From assembly GCF_036010325.1 (NCBI RefSeq), contig NZ_CP108549.1, positions 2,170,001-2,234,000 on the forward strand: a DNA stretch of 64,000 nt. Direction: 5' to 3'. The stretch is from Streptomyces sp. NBC_01210 (GTDB lineage Bacteria > Actinomycetota > Actinomycetes > Streptomycetales > Streptomycetaceae). Positions 34,870-43,500 of the stretch are shown here, piece by piece (the first letter of the stretch is position 1; the number at the start of each line of letters is the position of its first letter). The notes beneath the pieces were generated by a model. It searched no databases and was not told where the DNA came from. It saw only the letters and a list, made by a program, of their open reading frames with translations. The translations under genes were made by a program, and so were the position numbers.

Positions 34870-35274
34870 ATGTCGCAGTCACCGAGCATCTGTCCGACGC
34901 TGGTGTACACGGACGCGAAGGCCGCGATCAAGCAACTCACCGAGGCCTTCGGCTTCACCGAGCACGCGGTGTACGAGGACGAGGCAGGCGCGGTGCTGCA
35001 CGCCGAGCTGACCTTCGGCAACGGCATGGTGATGCTGGGGAGCAAGGGCACCGGCAGCGAATTCGACAAGCTGATGGAGGGCGGCGGGCCGACGGGTGTG
35101 TTCGTCCATGTCGACGATGTCGACGCACATCACAGCCATGCGGTGGAGCATGGCGCGGACATCGTGATGCCGCCGACCGACCAGGACTACGGCGCGCGTG
35201 ACTACATGGCGCGCGATATCGAGGGCAATGTGTGGAGCTTCGGCACGTACACACCAGGGACGGAGGAGTCCTAG
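34870..35274 (+). CDS. VOC (glyoxalase/bleomycin-resistance) fold protein
   Basis: The 134-residue protein has the VOC beta-alpha-beta pairs: LVYTDAKAAIKQLTEAFGFTE and VFVHVDDVDAHHSHAVEHGADIV, and the C-terminal GARDYMARDIEGNVWSFGTY with the terminal acidic metal-ligand region. Members are glyoxalases, dioxygenases or binding proteins. I prefer ATG 34870, with AAGGAG 8 bases upstream, over the upstream in-frame GTG at 34861. Ligand unknown. Confidence 0.87.
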   Translation: MSQSPSICPTLVYTDAKAAIKQLTEAFGFTEHAVYEDEAGAVLHAELTFGNGMVMLGSKGTGSEFDKLMEGGGPTGVFVHVDDVDAHHSHAVEHGADIVMPPTDQDYGARDYMARDIEGNVWSFGTYTPGTEES

Positions 35275-35326
35275 CCTCCCCCGCCACGCGCCGACACTCG
35301 CCGGCTTCCGCCGCGTTCGGGCCCGG

Positions 35327-36796
35327 CTAGACGCCTCCGGTGTGCACCTGGAACGCGGCCCGGCGCACGGCCTTGGCCAGGGCCGGGTCCGGGTGCGCGG
35401 CAGCCAGCGCGACCAGGACCTGGACGGTACGGGGGTGGCCGCCGGCCCGGACCTCGTCGAGCAGCGCCGGGACCGTGCCCTGCACCGCGGAGTCGAGATG
35501 GCGCAGCAACAGCTGGGGCTCGCCGTGGTCGGCGACGGCCGCCGCGGTGTCCACCCAGAGCCAGGTCGCTTCCTCACGGGTGAGGACCTCGGCGGCGTCC
35601 TCGGGGTCCGCTCCCTCGTACTCGGCGAGCCAGAGCAGGACGTAGGGGCGCAGCGAGGGCTCGTCGGCGGCTGCGCGGACGTCTGCCTCGGCGGGGGCGC
35701 CGACAACGCGCAGGGCCTCGAAGGCGAGTCCGCGCAGCAGGGCGTCCTCGCCACGGGCGACGCCGAGGAGCTCGGCTACCGCGCTGGAGACGGTGCGGGC
35801 CGCGAGCCAGGCGCGGTACTCGGCGCGGGCCGGGCCGGGGGTGAGGCGGGCGCAGCCGCGCAGCATGTCTTCGGCGGGCTGCTCGATATTGCCGGCGGGG
35901 CTCTGCGCGGCCACGCAGATCTGCTCGAGTTTGACCCAGACCGCCCAATTGCCGAGCGGGGTGAGCGTGGCGGACCGGCCCTGGTCCAGGGTCAGGGCGC
36001 CGACGGCGGAAAGGCCCTCCAGAGCCCAGTCGAGAAGAAGGGAGACAGGAACGTCCGGCCGGGACTCGGGGTCGGACCCGGGCCAGGACTCGAGCGCGGT
36101 CTCCAGCTCGGTCTCGAGCGCGGTCTTGGCCTCGGAGTCGGCGCCGACGGCCCGTGGTTCGGACTGAGGACCGTAGGCGACCTCGCAGCGCTCCTCGCGC
36201 AGTTCCACGACGCGCTGCTGCAGGAGGTCGAGCAGGACCGGTACGAGCACGGGGCCGGCCGACAGCTGGAGGAGGGAGAGCACCTGGGGGACGGCCTCGA
36301 CGACCTCGGCGACCGCGCTGGGGGCGACATCGTCGGGCGCGGGATGGACCAGCGACCAGGCGTCGAAGAGGGCGACCCAGCCGCGCAGCACGGCCATGTC
36401 GTCACGGTCCCAGGCGCGCAGCCGCCAGCCGGGGCGTGCGGTGTCGCCGTGCAGCTCGACCAGGCCGGCGAGGCGGGCGCGGTCCCAGCCCGCGCGTACC
36501 TGGTGCGGGGTCAACTCCAGGGCGGCCGCGGCCCGATCCTGGGCGCGGTCGGCAAGCGGGGCGGTGCTGGGGTCCCGCTCGACGGCGGCCCAGCGGGCGA
36601 TCCGTACGGCGTCGGCGAGGACCGCCCGCGCCTGGCGGGCGAGCTCGGCGGGGGCCGGAGTGCCCTCGGGAGGCCGCGGGACAGGCCGGGTGCGCCGGGT
36701 CGTCACGGCCCGCCGTGCGGCGGCCAGCGATCGCGGGCGGACAAGACGGAGTCTGGAGTTGCGCGCCAATTGCTCATCAGGCTTTCGGGACGTCAC
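35327..36796 (-). CDS. Conserved hypothetical (large Ala/Leu-rich protein)
   Basis: The 489-residue protein is rich in Ala, Leu and Glu, with no membrane segment and no motif I recognise. The region from about 210 to 480 has several helical repeats (for example AEDMLRGCARLTPGPARAEYRAWLAARTV; LRPYVLLWLAEYEG), suggesting an alpha-helical repeat scaffold. I place the start at GTG 36796, where a basic segment TSRKPDEQLARNSRLRLVR begins; a longer frame from 36877 is possible. Function unknown. Confidence 0.75.
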   Translation of the reverse strand: MTSRKPDEQLARNSRLRLVRPRSLAAARRAVTTRRTRPVPRPPEGTPAPAELARQARAVLADAVRIARWAAVERDPSTAPLADRAQDRAAAALELTPHQVRAGWDRARLAGLVELHGDTARPGWRLRAWDRDDMAVLRGWVALFDAWSLVHPAPDDVAPSAVAEVVEAVPQVLSLLQLSAGPVLVPVLLDLLQQRVVELREERCEVAYGPQSEPRAVGADSEAKTALETELETALESWPGSDPESRPDVPVSLLLDWALEGLSAVGALTLDQGRSATLTPLGNWAVWVKLEQICVAAQSPAGNIEQPAEDMLRGCARLTPGPARAEYRAWLAARTVSSAVAELLGVARGEDALLRGLAFEALRVVGAPAEADVRAAADEPSLRPYVLLWLAEYEGADPEDAAEVLTREEATWLWVDTAAAVADHGEPQLLLRHLDSAVQGTVPALLDEVRAGGHPRTVQVLVALAAAHPDPALAKAVRRAAFQVHTGGV

Positions 36797-36914
36797 GGGG
36801 AGCAGTCTTCCCGCTGACGGCCCGAAAGCCCAAACGGAACCTGGTCGGCCGGACTGAGCGGCCGTCCTGCCAGGCATTACCCGTCGGCTGTCCAGGAACT
36901 ACATCGGGCAGGAA

Positions 36915-38132
36915 CTACATCAGGGGGGTGAGGAAACGGCGCAGGGCTTCTTCGTAGCGTGCCGGGTCGGCGTTCCACATCGCGCCGTGCGGGGCGTGCT
37001 GGACGGTCTGCAGGCTGATCAGCTGGGGGCGGCGGGCAGCGAGTTCGCGGGACGGATACCACGGCGCGAGGGTGTCGTCCGGGCCGTGGTAGATCAGCGT
37101 CGGTACGCGCATCGTGTCCGGGTCCGCGGCCTCGAGCAGCCGGTCGCCGTGCAGTCCCGTTCTGCCCTGCGCAGCCCTGACGGCGAGCGTCAGCAGCGGC
37201 CCCGGGGTGCCCCGGGCGGCGGCCAGATTGCGCAGCGTGGCTTCCCAGTCGAGGACCGGTGAGTCCAGTACGAGTCCGTTGATCCGATCGCGCAGCGCGG
37301 AGTTGGCCGTGGCGTGCAGAGCCATCGAGGCGCCGGTGGACCAGCCGTGGAGGACGATGCGCTGGGCGCCGTAGCGCACGGCGTAGCGGATGGCGGCGTC
37401 CAGGTCGCGCCACTCGGAGTCGCCGAGGTGACCGAGGCCGTCCGGGGATCTGGGGGCGCCGAGATCTCCGCGGTAGGCGAGGGCGAGCACGGGGAACCGG
37501 TGGGCGTGCAGAAACTTCATGATGTTCATGGGGTGTTCCCGTGTGGCGCCCAGGCCGTGCACAGTGATCACCCACGTGTCGCGGGCGCCGGGCACGAACC
37601 AGGCGGGCAGCGCGCCCAGTTCGCCGGGGATGTCGATATCGCTGTACTTGAGGCGTAGCGCGCTGCCCGGGTCGCCGCTGTGCACCTGCGGGGTGAGCCG
37701 CACCCTGGTGCCCGGTTCCAGGTTGCCGTGGGTGACGCGTTCCAGTCGGCGTACGACGGTGTCGGCGGCGTGCGGGACATCGTCGAGGACGGGGCCGACG
37801 ACCGCGTGGACGTCCGGGCCCTCGATTCCGTACGTACCGGGGCGCAGCGAGGCGAGGCTGCGGGTCAGCGTCAGCCGGCCCGGGGCCGTGGCGTGCACGG
37901 TGAGCCGGGGGTCACCGGGCAGGGGCCGGCCGGGCGGCGCCTTGAGCGCGAGATCGCTGGCGTAGCGGCCGGCCGCTATCGCGGCCGCGCCGACACCGAT
38001 CAGAGTGGTGACGGCTACCGCCGTCGCTGTTGCCGGGCGCACCGTTCCAGTGTCGGCACCCCCGCGCCGTGCGGCCAGTGGACGGGGGCCGCCGGTGTCT
38101 GCGGAGGCCTCCGGCGCGGAGGCGGTCGGCAC
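36915..38132 (-). CDS. Membrane-anchored alpha/beta hydrolase
   Basis: The 405-residue protein has a hydrophobic helix (about 36-55) and an alpha/beta-hydrolase domain. The oxyanion-hole loop HGLGA (about 192-196) precedes the nucleophile elbow GWSTG (263-267), with Ser265. YHGPDDTLAP gives the acid-residue region and HAPHGAMWN the catalytic His. This class includes lipases and carboxylesterases; substrate unknown. It starts at ATG 38132 and is followed closely by the aldolase gene on the same strand, upstream. Confidence 0.88.
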   Translation of the reverse strand: MPTASAPEASADTGGPRPLAARRGGADTGTVRPATATAVAVTTLIGVGAAAIAAGRYASDLALKAPPGRPLPGDPRLTVHATAPGRLTLTRSLASLRPGTYGIEGPDVHAVVGPVLDDVPHAADTVVRRLERVTHGNLEPGTRVRLTPQVHSGDPGSALRLKYSDIDIPGELGALPAWFVPGARDTWVITVHGLGATREHPMNIMKFLHAHRFPVLALAYRGDLGAPRSPDGLGHLGDSEWRDLDAAIRYAVRYGAQRIVLHGWSTGASMALHATANSALRDRINGLVLDSPVLDWEATLRNLAAARGTPGPLLTLAVRAAQGRTGLHGDRLLEAADPDTMRVPTLIYHGPDDTLAPWYPSRELAARRPQLISLQTVQHAPHGAMWNADPARYEEALRRFLTPLM

Positions 38133-38133
38133 G

Positions 38134-38796
38134 TCAGCGGGGCTGGCCGTAGCTCTGAAGCTTGTCCGCCACCTCGTGCAGCTGGGACCGGGAGAGCAGG
38201 GTGGGCGAGTAGCCGGGCAGCGCCGCGGCGGTCAGCCAGAGCCGGCACATCCACTCCAGCTGGGCGGTGCGGTCGTAGGCCTGGTCGAGGGAGTCGCCGT
38301 AGGTGACCGTGCCGTGGTTCTGGAGGAGGCAGCCGGTGCGGTCCCGCAGGGCGCACAGCATGTTCTCGGCCAGCTCCTCCGTTCCGTACAGGGCGTACGC
38401 GGCGACGCGCACGGGGCCGCCGAGGGCGGCCGCCATGTAGTGGATGAGCGGCAGCTCCGGGACGAGGGTGGAGACGGCGGTGGCGTGCACGGCGTGGGTG
38501 TGCACGACGGCGACGGCGGTGGTGTTCCGGTAGACCTCGAGGTGCAGCGGCAGCTCGCTGGTGGGGGCGAGATCACCGAGGACCTGGTTCCCGTCGAGAT
38601 CGACGGCGACGGCGTCCTCGGGACTGAGCCGGTCGTAGGGCACTCCGCTCGGGGTGACCAGGACGAGTCCGCCGACCCGTACCGAGACATTGCCCGAGGT
38701 GCCTACCACCAGGCCTTCCGCCGCTGTTCTGCGGGCCGTGGCCACGAGGTCTTCCCACGCCCGCTCGATCGCGTCCTGCCGCACCTGATCGGTCAT
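38134..38796 (-). CDS. Class II aldolase/adducin family protein
   Basis: The 220-residue protein matches fuculose/rhamnulose-phosphate-aldolase-like enzymes. It has SGNVSVR (35-41), acidic site Glu81 in SELPLHLEVYR, zinc ligands His99 and His101 in VHTHAVHAT, and a third His in LLQNHGTVTYG. Class II aldolases cleave or form phosphorylated sugars using zinc. Other members are dehydratases, so the exact reaction is uncertain. ATG start 38796. It is transcribed one base upstream of the hydrolase gene, so likely co-transcribed. Confidence 0.85.
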   Translation of the reverse strand: MTDQVRQDAIERAWEDLVATARRTAAEGLVVGTSGNVSVRVGGLVLVTPSGVPYDRLSPEDAVAVDLDGNQVLGDLAPTSELPLHLEVYRNTTAVAVVHTHAVHATAVSTLVPELPLIHYMAAALGGPVRVAAYALYGTEELAENMLCALRDRTGCLLQNHGTVTYGDSLDQAYDRTAQLEWMCRLWLTAAALPGYSPTLLSRSQLHEVADKLQSYGQPR

Positions 38797-38964
38797 GCGG
38801 CGATCCTGTCAGGCGGGGGCCGGGAGGCCACAGAGGTCACGGTGACGGAGATCACCCAAATCGCCAGAAAAGGCGCCTTCCGCGGCGCCGTCCCCGCCAT
38901 CTCCGTGGTGATCGGCGAGCGGAGTGACGGATCCTCACTTGCGGACACCGCAAAGCCCGTCTCA

Positions 38965-38997
38965 GTTCATCTTCCGTTCACCCAGATTAACTACGTT
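38965..38997 (+). promoter_or_regulatory. PHO box (PhoP direct repeat) upstream of pit
   Basis: GTTCATCTTCC (38965) and GTTCACCCAGA (38976) are consecutive 11-bp units of the Streptomyces PHO-box type (GTTCACC-like), followed by a weaker TTAACTACGTT. The repeat lies 37 bp before the pit ATG. PhoP control of Pit genes is known in Streptomyces coelicolor (pitH2); here it is inferred from the matching layout. Confidence 0.82.
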
Positions 38998-39033
38998 CGC
39001 CGAGCCACTGACGTCAAACGATTGCCTGGGTAA

Positions 39034-40281
39034 ATGGAACACATCACCTTGCTGCTCGCGATTGTGATCGCGACAGCTCTCGTGTTCGATTTCACGAACG
39101 GTTTCCACGACACCGCCAACGCGATGGCGACGACCATCTCGACCGGCGCTCTGAAGCCCAAGACGGCGGTGGCCATGGCCGCCGCGCTCAACCTCGTCGG
39201 CGCGTTCCTGTCGGTGGAGGTCGCCAAGACGATCTCCAGCGGCATCGTCACCGAGTCAGGCATCACACCCGAAGTCATCTTCGCTGCGCTCGTCGGCGCC
39301 ATCCTCTGGAACCTGATGACCTGGCTGATCGGCCTGCCGTCCAGTTCCTCGCACGCCCTCATGGGCGGTCTGATCGGCGCCACCATCGCCTCGGTCGGCG
39401 TCAGCGGCGTCAATGGCGGCACAGTCGTCACCAAGGTGCTGATCCCCGCGATCGCGGCCCCGCTGGTCGCCGGCCTCGCGGCGTTCCTCGCCGCCCGGCT
39501 GACATACAAGATCGGCAAGAACGCCGACGAGAAGGCCACCGCGAAGGGCTTCCGCGCCGGCCAGATCGCCTCGGCGGGCCTGGTCTCCCTGGCCCACGGC
39601 ACCAACGACGCCCAGAAGACCATGGGCGTCATCACGCTGGCGCTCGTCGCCGGCGGCGTCCTCTCCCCCGGCTCCAACCCCCCGATGTGGGTCATCCTCT
39701 CCGCCGGTCTCGCGATCGCGATGGGCACCTACCTCGGCGGCTGGCGCATCATCCGCACCCTGGGCACGGGCCTCACCGACCTCCGGCCGCAGCAGGGCTT
39801 CGCCGCCCAGACCAGCGCGGCCAGCGTCATTCTCGCCTCCTCCAACCTCGGCTTCTCGCTGTCGACGACGCACTCCTGCTCCGGCGCCGTGATGGGCGCG
39901 GGCCTGGGCCGCAAGGGCGGCGTGGTCCGCTGGTCCACCGCCACCCGGATGTTCGTCGCCTGGGGTCTGACCCTGCCGGCCGCGGGTATGGTCGCCGCGG
40001 GCTCGGAGTTCGTGTCCAGGCAGGGCGACTGGGGTGTCGCGGTCGTCGCGGCCTTCCTGATCGGCGCCTGCGTCGCGATCTGGTTCATCTCCCGCCGCCA
40101 GGTGGTCGACCACACCAACGTCAACGCGGTGGACGCCGACGCCGAGCCCGCGGGTGTCGTCACCACCGCCATCGCGGCCGTCACCCCGCCGCCGGCCGGC
40201 ACGCCCGCGCAGGACTTCAAGACCACCATCCCGGCTCCGGCCCCCACCGACTCCGAGCCGACGCAGCCGGCCACGGTGTAA
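39034..40281 (+). CDS. Low-affinity inorganic phosphate transporter, Pit family
   Basis: The 415-residue membrane protein has the Pit signature halves: DFTNGFHDTANAMATTISTGAL at the start (helix 1-2) and, after a cytoplasmic loop (about 150-180), SLAHGTNDAQKTMGVITL. SSNLGFSLSTTHSCSGAVMGAGLGRKGG precedes the C-terminal helices. Imports Pi with protons or metal. A cytosolic Pro/Thr/Ala-rich tail (about 355-415) is unusual. The ATG at 39034 follows a PHO box, so expression probably rises in phosphate starvation. Confidence 0.95.
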   Translation: MEHITLLLAIVIATALVFDFTNGFHDTANAMATTISTGALKPKTAVAMAAALNLVGAFLSVEVAKTISSGIVTESGITPEVIFAALVGAILWNLMTWLIGLPSSSSHALMGGLIGATIASVGVSGVNGGTVVTKVLIPAIAAPLVAGLAAFLAARLTYKIGKNADEKATAKGFRAGQIASAGLVSLAHGTNDAQKTMGVITLALVAGGVLSPGSNPPMWVILSAGLAIAMGTYLGGWRIIRTLGTGLTDLRPQQGFAAQTSAASVILASSNLGFSLSTTHSCSGAVMGAGLGRKGGVVRWSTATRMFVAWGLTLPAAGMVAAGSEFVSRQGDWGVAVVAAFLIGACVAIWFISRRQVVDHTNVNAVDADAEPAGVVTTAIAAVTPPPAGTPAQDFKTTIPAPAPTDSEPTQPATV

Positions 40282-40293
40282 GGACAGATCAGC

Positions 40294-40515
40294 ATGAACA
40301 TCGACTGGGCAGCTCTCGGCTCCGTCTTCGGCGTGAGCCTCGTCGCCACCGTCGCCCTGGTGGGTCTGTTCACCCTGGGCATCGTCGGCCTGACCAAGCA
40401 GGAGTCGGCGGCCGCGCAGGGCGGTTCCGCGACCCTGGCACGCACCGGCGCGTACGCCTGCTTCGCGCTCTGCGCGGCGGCCGTGGCGTACGGGATCTAT
40501 CTGATCGTCATCTGA
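40294..40515 (+). CDS. Small two-helix membrane protein, Pit partner
   Basis: The 73-residue protein has two hydrophobic helices (about 8-32 and 53-72) joined by a short polar loop (TKQESAAAQGGSATLAR). The ATG at 40294 follows the pit stop by 12 bases, so it is co-transcribed. Small proteins of this type follow pit genes in Streptomyces; the function is unknown, possibly stabilising the transporter. Confidence 0.78.
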   Translation: MNIDWAALGSVFGVSLVATVALVGLFTLGIVGLTKQESAAAQGGSATLARTGAYACFALCAAAVAYGIYLIVI

Positions 40516-40560
40516 CGGCACGGTTCACCAGCTTCACGAGCTTCATCAACCGCTTCACAG

Positions 40561-40597
40561 GCCGGGCCGGGCACCCCTTCGGGTGACCCGGCCCGGC
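40561..40597 (+). terminator. Terminator of the pit operon
   Basis: Left arm 40561-40576 pairs with 40581-40597 (bulged A at 40586) around a CTTC loop: 16 bp, very GC-rich, 45 bases past the partner gene's stop. Confidence 0.87.
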
Positions 40598-40714
40598 TCC
40601 TGCGTCGCGGGCGACGTGGCGGTACGGCCCGTTTTCGACACCTGGCGGAAATCCGCCCCACATGTGTGCCCCAACACACTCTTGCATCGCAGGTCAAAGG
40701 CAAGTTGACGGTCG

Positions 40715-40850
40715 TTCTCGCAGCGTGGTGGACTGCCGAAGCCATCTACGGCGGCAGAAGAGGAAGCCGGTGCAAATCCGGCGCGGTCCCGCCACTGTCA
40801 CCGGGGAGCAGTCCCCGGAAGCCAGGAACTCTCACCGCCGGTCACGTCGA
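40715..40850 (+). ncRNA. Adenosylcobalamin riboswitch
   Basis: The B12-box region GAAGCCGGTGCAAATCCGGC (from 40763) and the strongly conserved GCCACTG (40791-40797), followed by GGGGAGCAG and GCCAGGA elements, match the cobalamin riboswitch (RF00174 pattern). Boundaries are approximate. It should bind adenosylcobalamin and lower expression of the cob operon. A short leader ORF and cbiB follow within 110 bases. Confidence 0.88.
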
Positions 40851-40887
40851 ACCAGGGCGCGGACACCCTGAGTGAGGACATATCGCC

Positions 40888-40953
40888 ATGCCCGGCTGCG
40901 GTTCAGTTCCTGCTGTGAGTACGAGGGTCGTTCGAGGCGAAGCGTCGGCCTGA
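40888..40953 (+). CDS. Possible 21-residue leader ORF between riboswitch and cbiB
   Basis: ATG at 40888 opens MPGCGSVPAVSTRVVRGEASA and stops at TGA 40951-40953, 4 bases before the cbiB ATG. A GTGAGGAC stretch lies about 10 bases upstream of the ATG. If real, riboswitch control could act on this ORF and couple to cbiB. Evidence is positional only. Confidence 0.45.
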   Translation: MPGCGSVPAVSTRVVRGEASA

Positions 40954-40957
40954 ACCC

Positions 40958-41923
40958 ATGCGTGCCGACCGTGAATTCGTGTACGGCGCCACCGCCGGCC
41001 TGGCCGGCGACCTGCTGCTCGGCGATCCCCGCCGCGGGCATCCGGTCGCCGCGTTCGGGCGGGCCGCGGGCGCTGTCGAGCATGTCCTGTGGCGTGACCA
41101 CCGTGGCTGGGGCGCACTGCACACCGCCGTGTGCGCCGGAGGCGCCGCGGGTGCCGCCGCGGTTCTCGCGCGCGGTGTACGGGGCCGCGGCCGCGCATCC
41201 GTCGCACTGATCGCCGCGGCCACCTGGGCCGTCGTCGGAGGTACGTCGCTGGGCCGCGAGGCGCGGGCCATCGGCGGCGCGCTCGCCGCCGGTGACGTGG
41301 ACGTGGCGCGGGAGCGCCTGCCGCATCTGTGCGGGCGCGATCCGCAGGCGCTGGACGAGCAGCAGATCGCACGCGCCGTCGTCGAGTCCGTCGCCGAGAA
41401 CACCTCCGACGCCGTGGTGGGCGCGCTGGTCTGGGGCGCCCTCGCGGGCGTGCCGGGTCTGGTGGGGTTCCGTGCCGTCAACACGCTGGACGCGATGGTC
41501 GGGCACAAGTCGTCCAAATACCGGAGGTTCGGCTGGGCCTCGGCGCGGCTCGACGATGTGGCCGGCTGGCCGGGGGCCCGGCTCACCGCGGGACTCGCGG
41601 TACTCGCGGGCGGGGATGCGCGCGGAGCCGTACGGGCCTGGCGGGCCGATGCGAAGAAGCACCCGAGCCCGAACGCGGGCCCGGTGGAGGCTGCGTTCGC
41701 GGGGGCGCTCGGCGTACGCCTGGGCGGGACCCTCTCGTACGGCGGCCGGGTGGAGCACCGTCCCGTACTCAACGGCACCGGGCGCCCGGTGGAGTTCGGC
41801 GACATCGAACGCGCCGTACGGCTCTCGCGGCGCGTCGGCTGGCTGACACTGGCGACCTGCGCGGCGGGCCGCCTGGCAGGTCACGCACTGCGCGCGCGGC
41901 GCGCGGAAAAGGGGCGGGGATGA
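40958..41923 (+). CDS. cobD: Adenosylcobinamide-phosphate synthase CbiB/CobD
   Basis: The 321-residue membrane protein attaches aminopropanol to cobyric acid. Recognisable segments: [66 protein letters not shown], and [26 protein letters not shown]. Several hydrophobic helices are present. It is first after the riboswitch and its stop overlaps cobQ by 4 bases. Confidence 0.93.
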   Translation: MRADREFVYGATAGLAGDLLLGDPRRGHPVAAFGRAAGAVEHVLWRDHRGWGALHTAVCAGGAAGAAAVLARGVRGRGRASVALIAAATWAVVGGTSLGREARAIGGALAAGDVDVARERLPHLCGRDPQALDEQQIARAVVESVAENTSDAVVGALVWGALAGVPGLVGFRAVNTLDAMVGHKSSKYRRFGWASARLDDVAGWPGARLTAGLAVLAGGDARGAVRAWRADAKKHPSPNAGPVEAAFAGALGVRLGGTLSYGGRVEHRPVLNGTGRPVEFGDIERAVRLSRRVGWLTLATCAAGRLAGHALRARRAEKGRG

Positions 41924-43500
41924 GCAGGCGCAGAGGCGGCGGGCTGCTGGTGGCGGGGACCACGTCCGACGCGGGCAAGAGCGTCGTCACGGCCGGGATC
42001 TGCCGATGGCTGGTGCGGCGGGGAGTGAAGGTCGCGCCCTTCAAGGGGCAGAACATGTCCCTCAATTCGTTCGTGACGCGCGAGGGCGCGGAGATCGGCC
42101 GGGCGCAGGCCATGCAGGCGCAGGCCGCGCGCGTGGAGCCGAGCGCGCTGATGAATCCCGTGCTGCTCAAGCCGGGCAGCGACCGGTCGAGCCAGGTGGT
42201 CCTGATGGGTAAACCGGTGGGCGAACTGAGCGCCCGCGGGTTCTTCGGGGGGTCTGAGGGGGCGTCCCCCGGGAAAACCCTGCACGGTGGGCGGCAGGAG
42301 GCGCTGCTCGGGACCGTCGTGGAGTGCCTGGAGGAGCTGCGGGGCACGTATGAAGCCGTGATCTGCGAGGGGGCGGGCAGTCCGGCCGAGATCAATCTGC
42401 GGCGTACGGACATTGTGAACATGGGCATCGCGCGAGCGGCACAGCTCCCGGTGCTGGTGGTCGGAGACATCGACCGCGGTGGGGTCTTCGCCTCGTTCTT
42501 CGGGACCACCGCGCTGCTCAGCGCCGAGGATCAGGCGCTGGTCGCCGGATACATCGTCAACAAGTTCCGCGGCGATGTGTCGCTGCTGGAGCCCGGTATC
42601 GAGATGCTGCGCGGGCTGACCGGGCGGCACACGTACGGGATTCTGCCGTACGCCCACGGGCTCGGCATCGACGAGGAGGACGGGCTGCGGGTCTCGCTGC
42701 GCGGCGCGGTACGGGAGTCGGTGGTCGCGCCGCCCGTGGGCGAGGACATACTGCGGGTCGCGGTCTGTGCCGTGCCGCTGATGTCCAACTTCACGGACGT
42801 GGACGCGCTGGCCGCCGAGCCGGGTGTCGTCGTGCGGTTCGTGGACCGGGCCGAGGAACTTGTCGACGCCGACCTGGTGGTCGTGCCGGGAACCCGGGGC
42901 ACGGTCAGGGCCCTGGAGTGGCTCAAGGAGCGCGGGCTGGCCGACGCGCTTGCGCGCCGGGCTGCCGAGGGGCGGCCCGTGCTCGGTGTCTGCGGCGGTT
43001 TCCAGCTCCTCGGCGAGCACATCGAGGACGAGGTCGAGTCGCGGGCGGGCCGTGTCCAGGGGCTTGGACTGCTGCCCGTGCGGGTGCGGTTCGCGCGCGA
43101 GAAGACCCTCGCCCGGCCGGTCGGCGAGGCCCTGGGTGAATGCGTGGAGGGCTACGAGATCCACCACGGCGTCGCCGAAGTACTCGGCGGCGACACGTTC
43201 ATCTCCGATGGCGACGGACACAGCCTGGACGGCTGCCGGGTCGGCGCCGTCCGGGGTACGCACTGGCACGGATCGCTGGAGAGCGACGGCTTCCGCCGGG
43301 CGTTCCTGCGCGACGTCGCCGAGTCCGCGGGCCGGCGGTTCGTGCCCGCGCCCGACACCAGCTTCGGCGCGCTGCGCGAAGAGCAGCTGGACCGCCTCGG
43401 CGACCTCATCGAAGAACACGCGGATACGGATGCGCTGCTGCGGCTCATCGAGTCGGGCGCACCCTCAGGACTTCCCTTCATCGCACCTGGAGCGCCATGA
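41920..43500 (+). CDS. cobQ: Cobyric acid synthase
   Basis: The 526-residue enzyme amidates the b, d, e and g positions of adenosylcobyrinic acid diamide using glutamine and ATP. N-terminal P-loop domain: [15 protein letters not shown], then [13 protein letters not shown] and [25 protein letters not shown]. The C-terminal GATase domain has the catalytic Cys in [12 protein letters not shown] (near residue 357) and a THWHG His. Between SARG and HGGRQ is an extra stretch ([14 protein letters not shown], about residues 107-120) encoded by a GC hairpin; I do not recall it in other members. Overlaps cbiB and cobN by 4 bases. Confidence 0.95.
   Translation: MSRRRGGGLLVAGTTSDAGKSVVTAGICRWLVRRGVKVAPFKGQNMSLNSFVTREGAEIGRAQAMQAQAARVEPSALMNPVLLKPGSDRSSQVVLMGKPVGELSARGFFGGSEGASPGKTLHGGRQEALLGTVVECLEELRGTYEAVICEGAGSPAEINLRRTDIVNMGIARAAQLPVLVVGDIDRGGVFASFFGTTALLSAEDQALVAGYIVNKFRGDVSLLEPGIEMLRGLTGRHTYGILPYAHGLGIDEEDGLRVSLRGAVRESVVAPPVGEDILRVAVCAVPLMSNFTDVDALAAEPGVVVRFVDRAEELVDADLVVVPGTRGTVRALEWLKERGLADALARRAAEGRPVLGVCGGFQLLGEHIEDEVESRAGRVQGLGLLPVRVRFAREKTLARPVGEALGECVEGYEIHHGVAEVLGGDTFISDGDGHSLDGCRVGAVRGTHWHGSLESDGFRRAFLRDVAESAGRRFVPAPDTSFGALREEQLDRLGDLIEEHADTDALLRLIESGAPSGLPFIAPGAP
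42246..42280. repeat. Short hairpin repeat inserted in cobQ
   Basis: The sequence around GGGGG-CGT-CCCCC (42258-42270), flanked by GGTCTGA and GGGAAAACC, has the appearance of a dispersed Streptomyces hairpin repeat. It adds about 13 codons to cobQ in frame. Confidence 0.5.

Noticed and set aside
43140..43496. In-frame upstream extension of CobN
   Set aside because: The extension overlaps cobQ in another frame, and the ATG at 43497 overlaps the cobQ stop and matches the usual CobN start.
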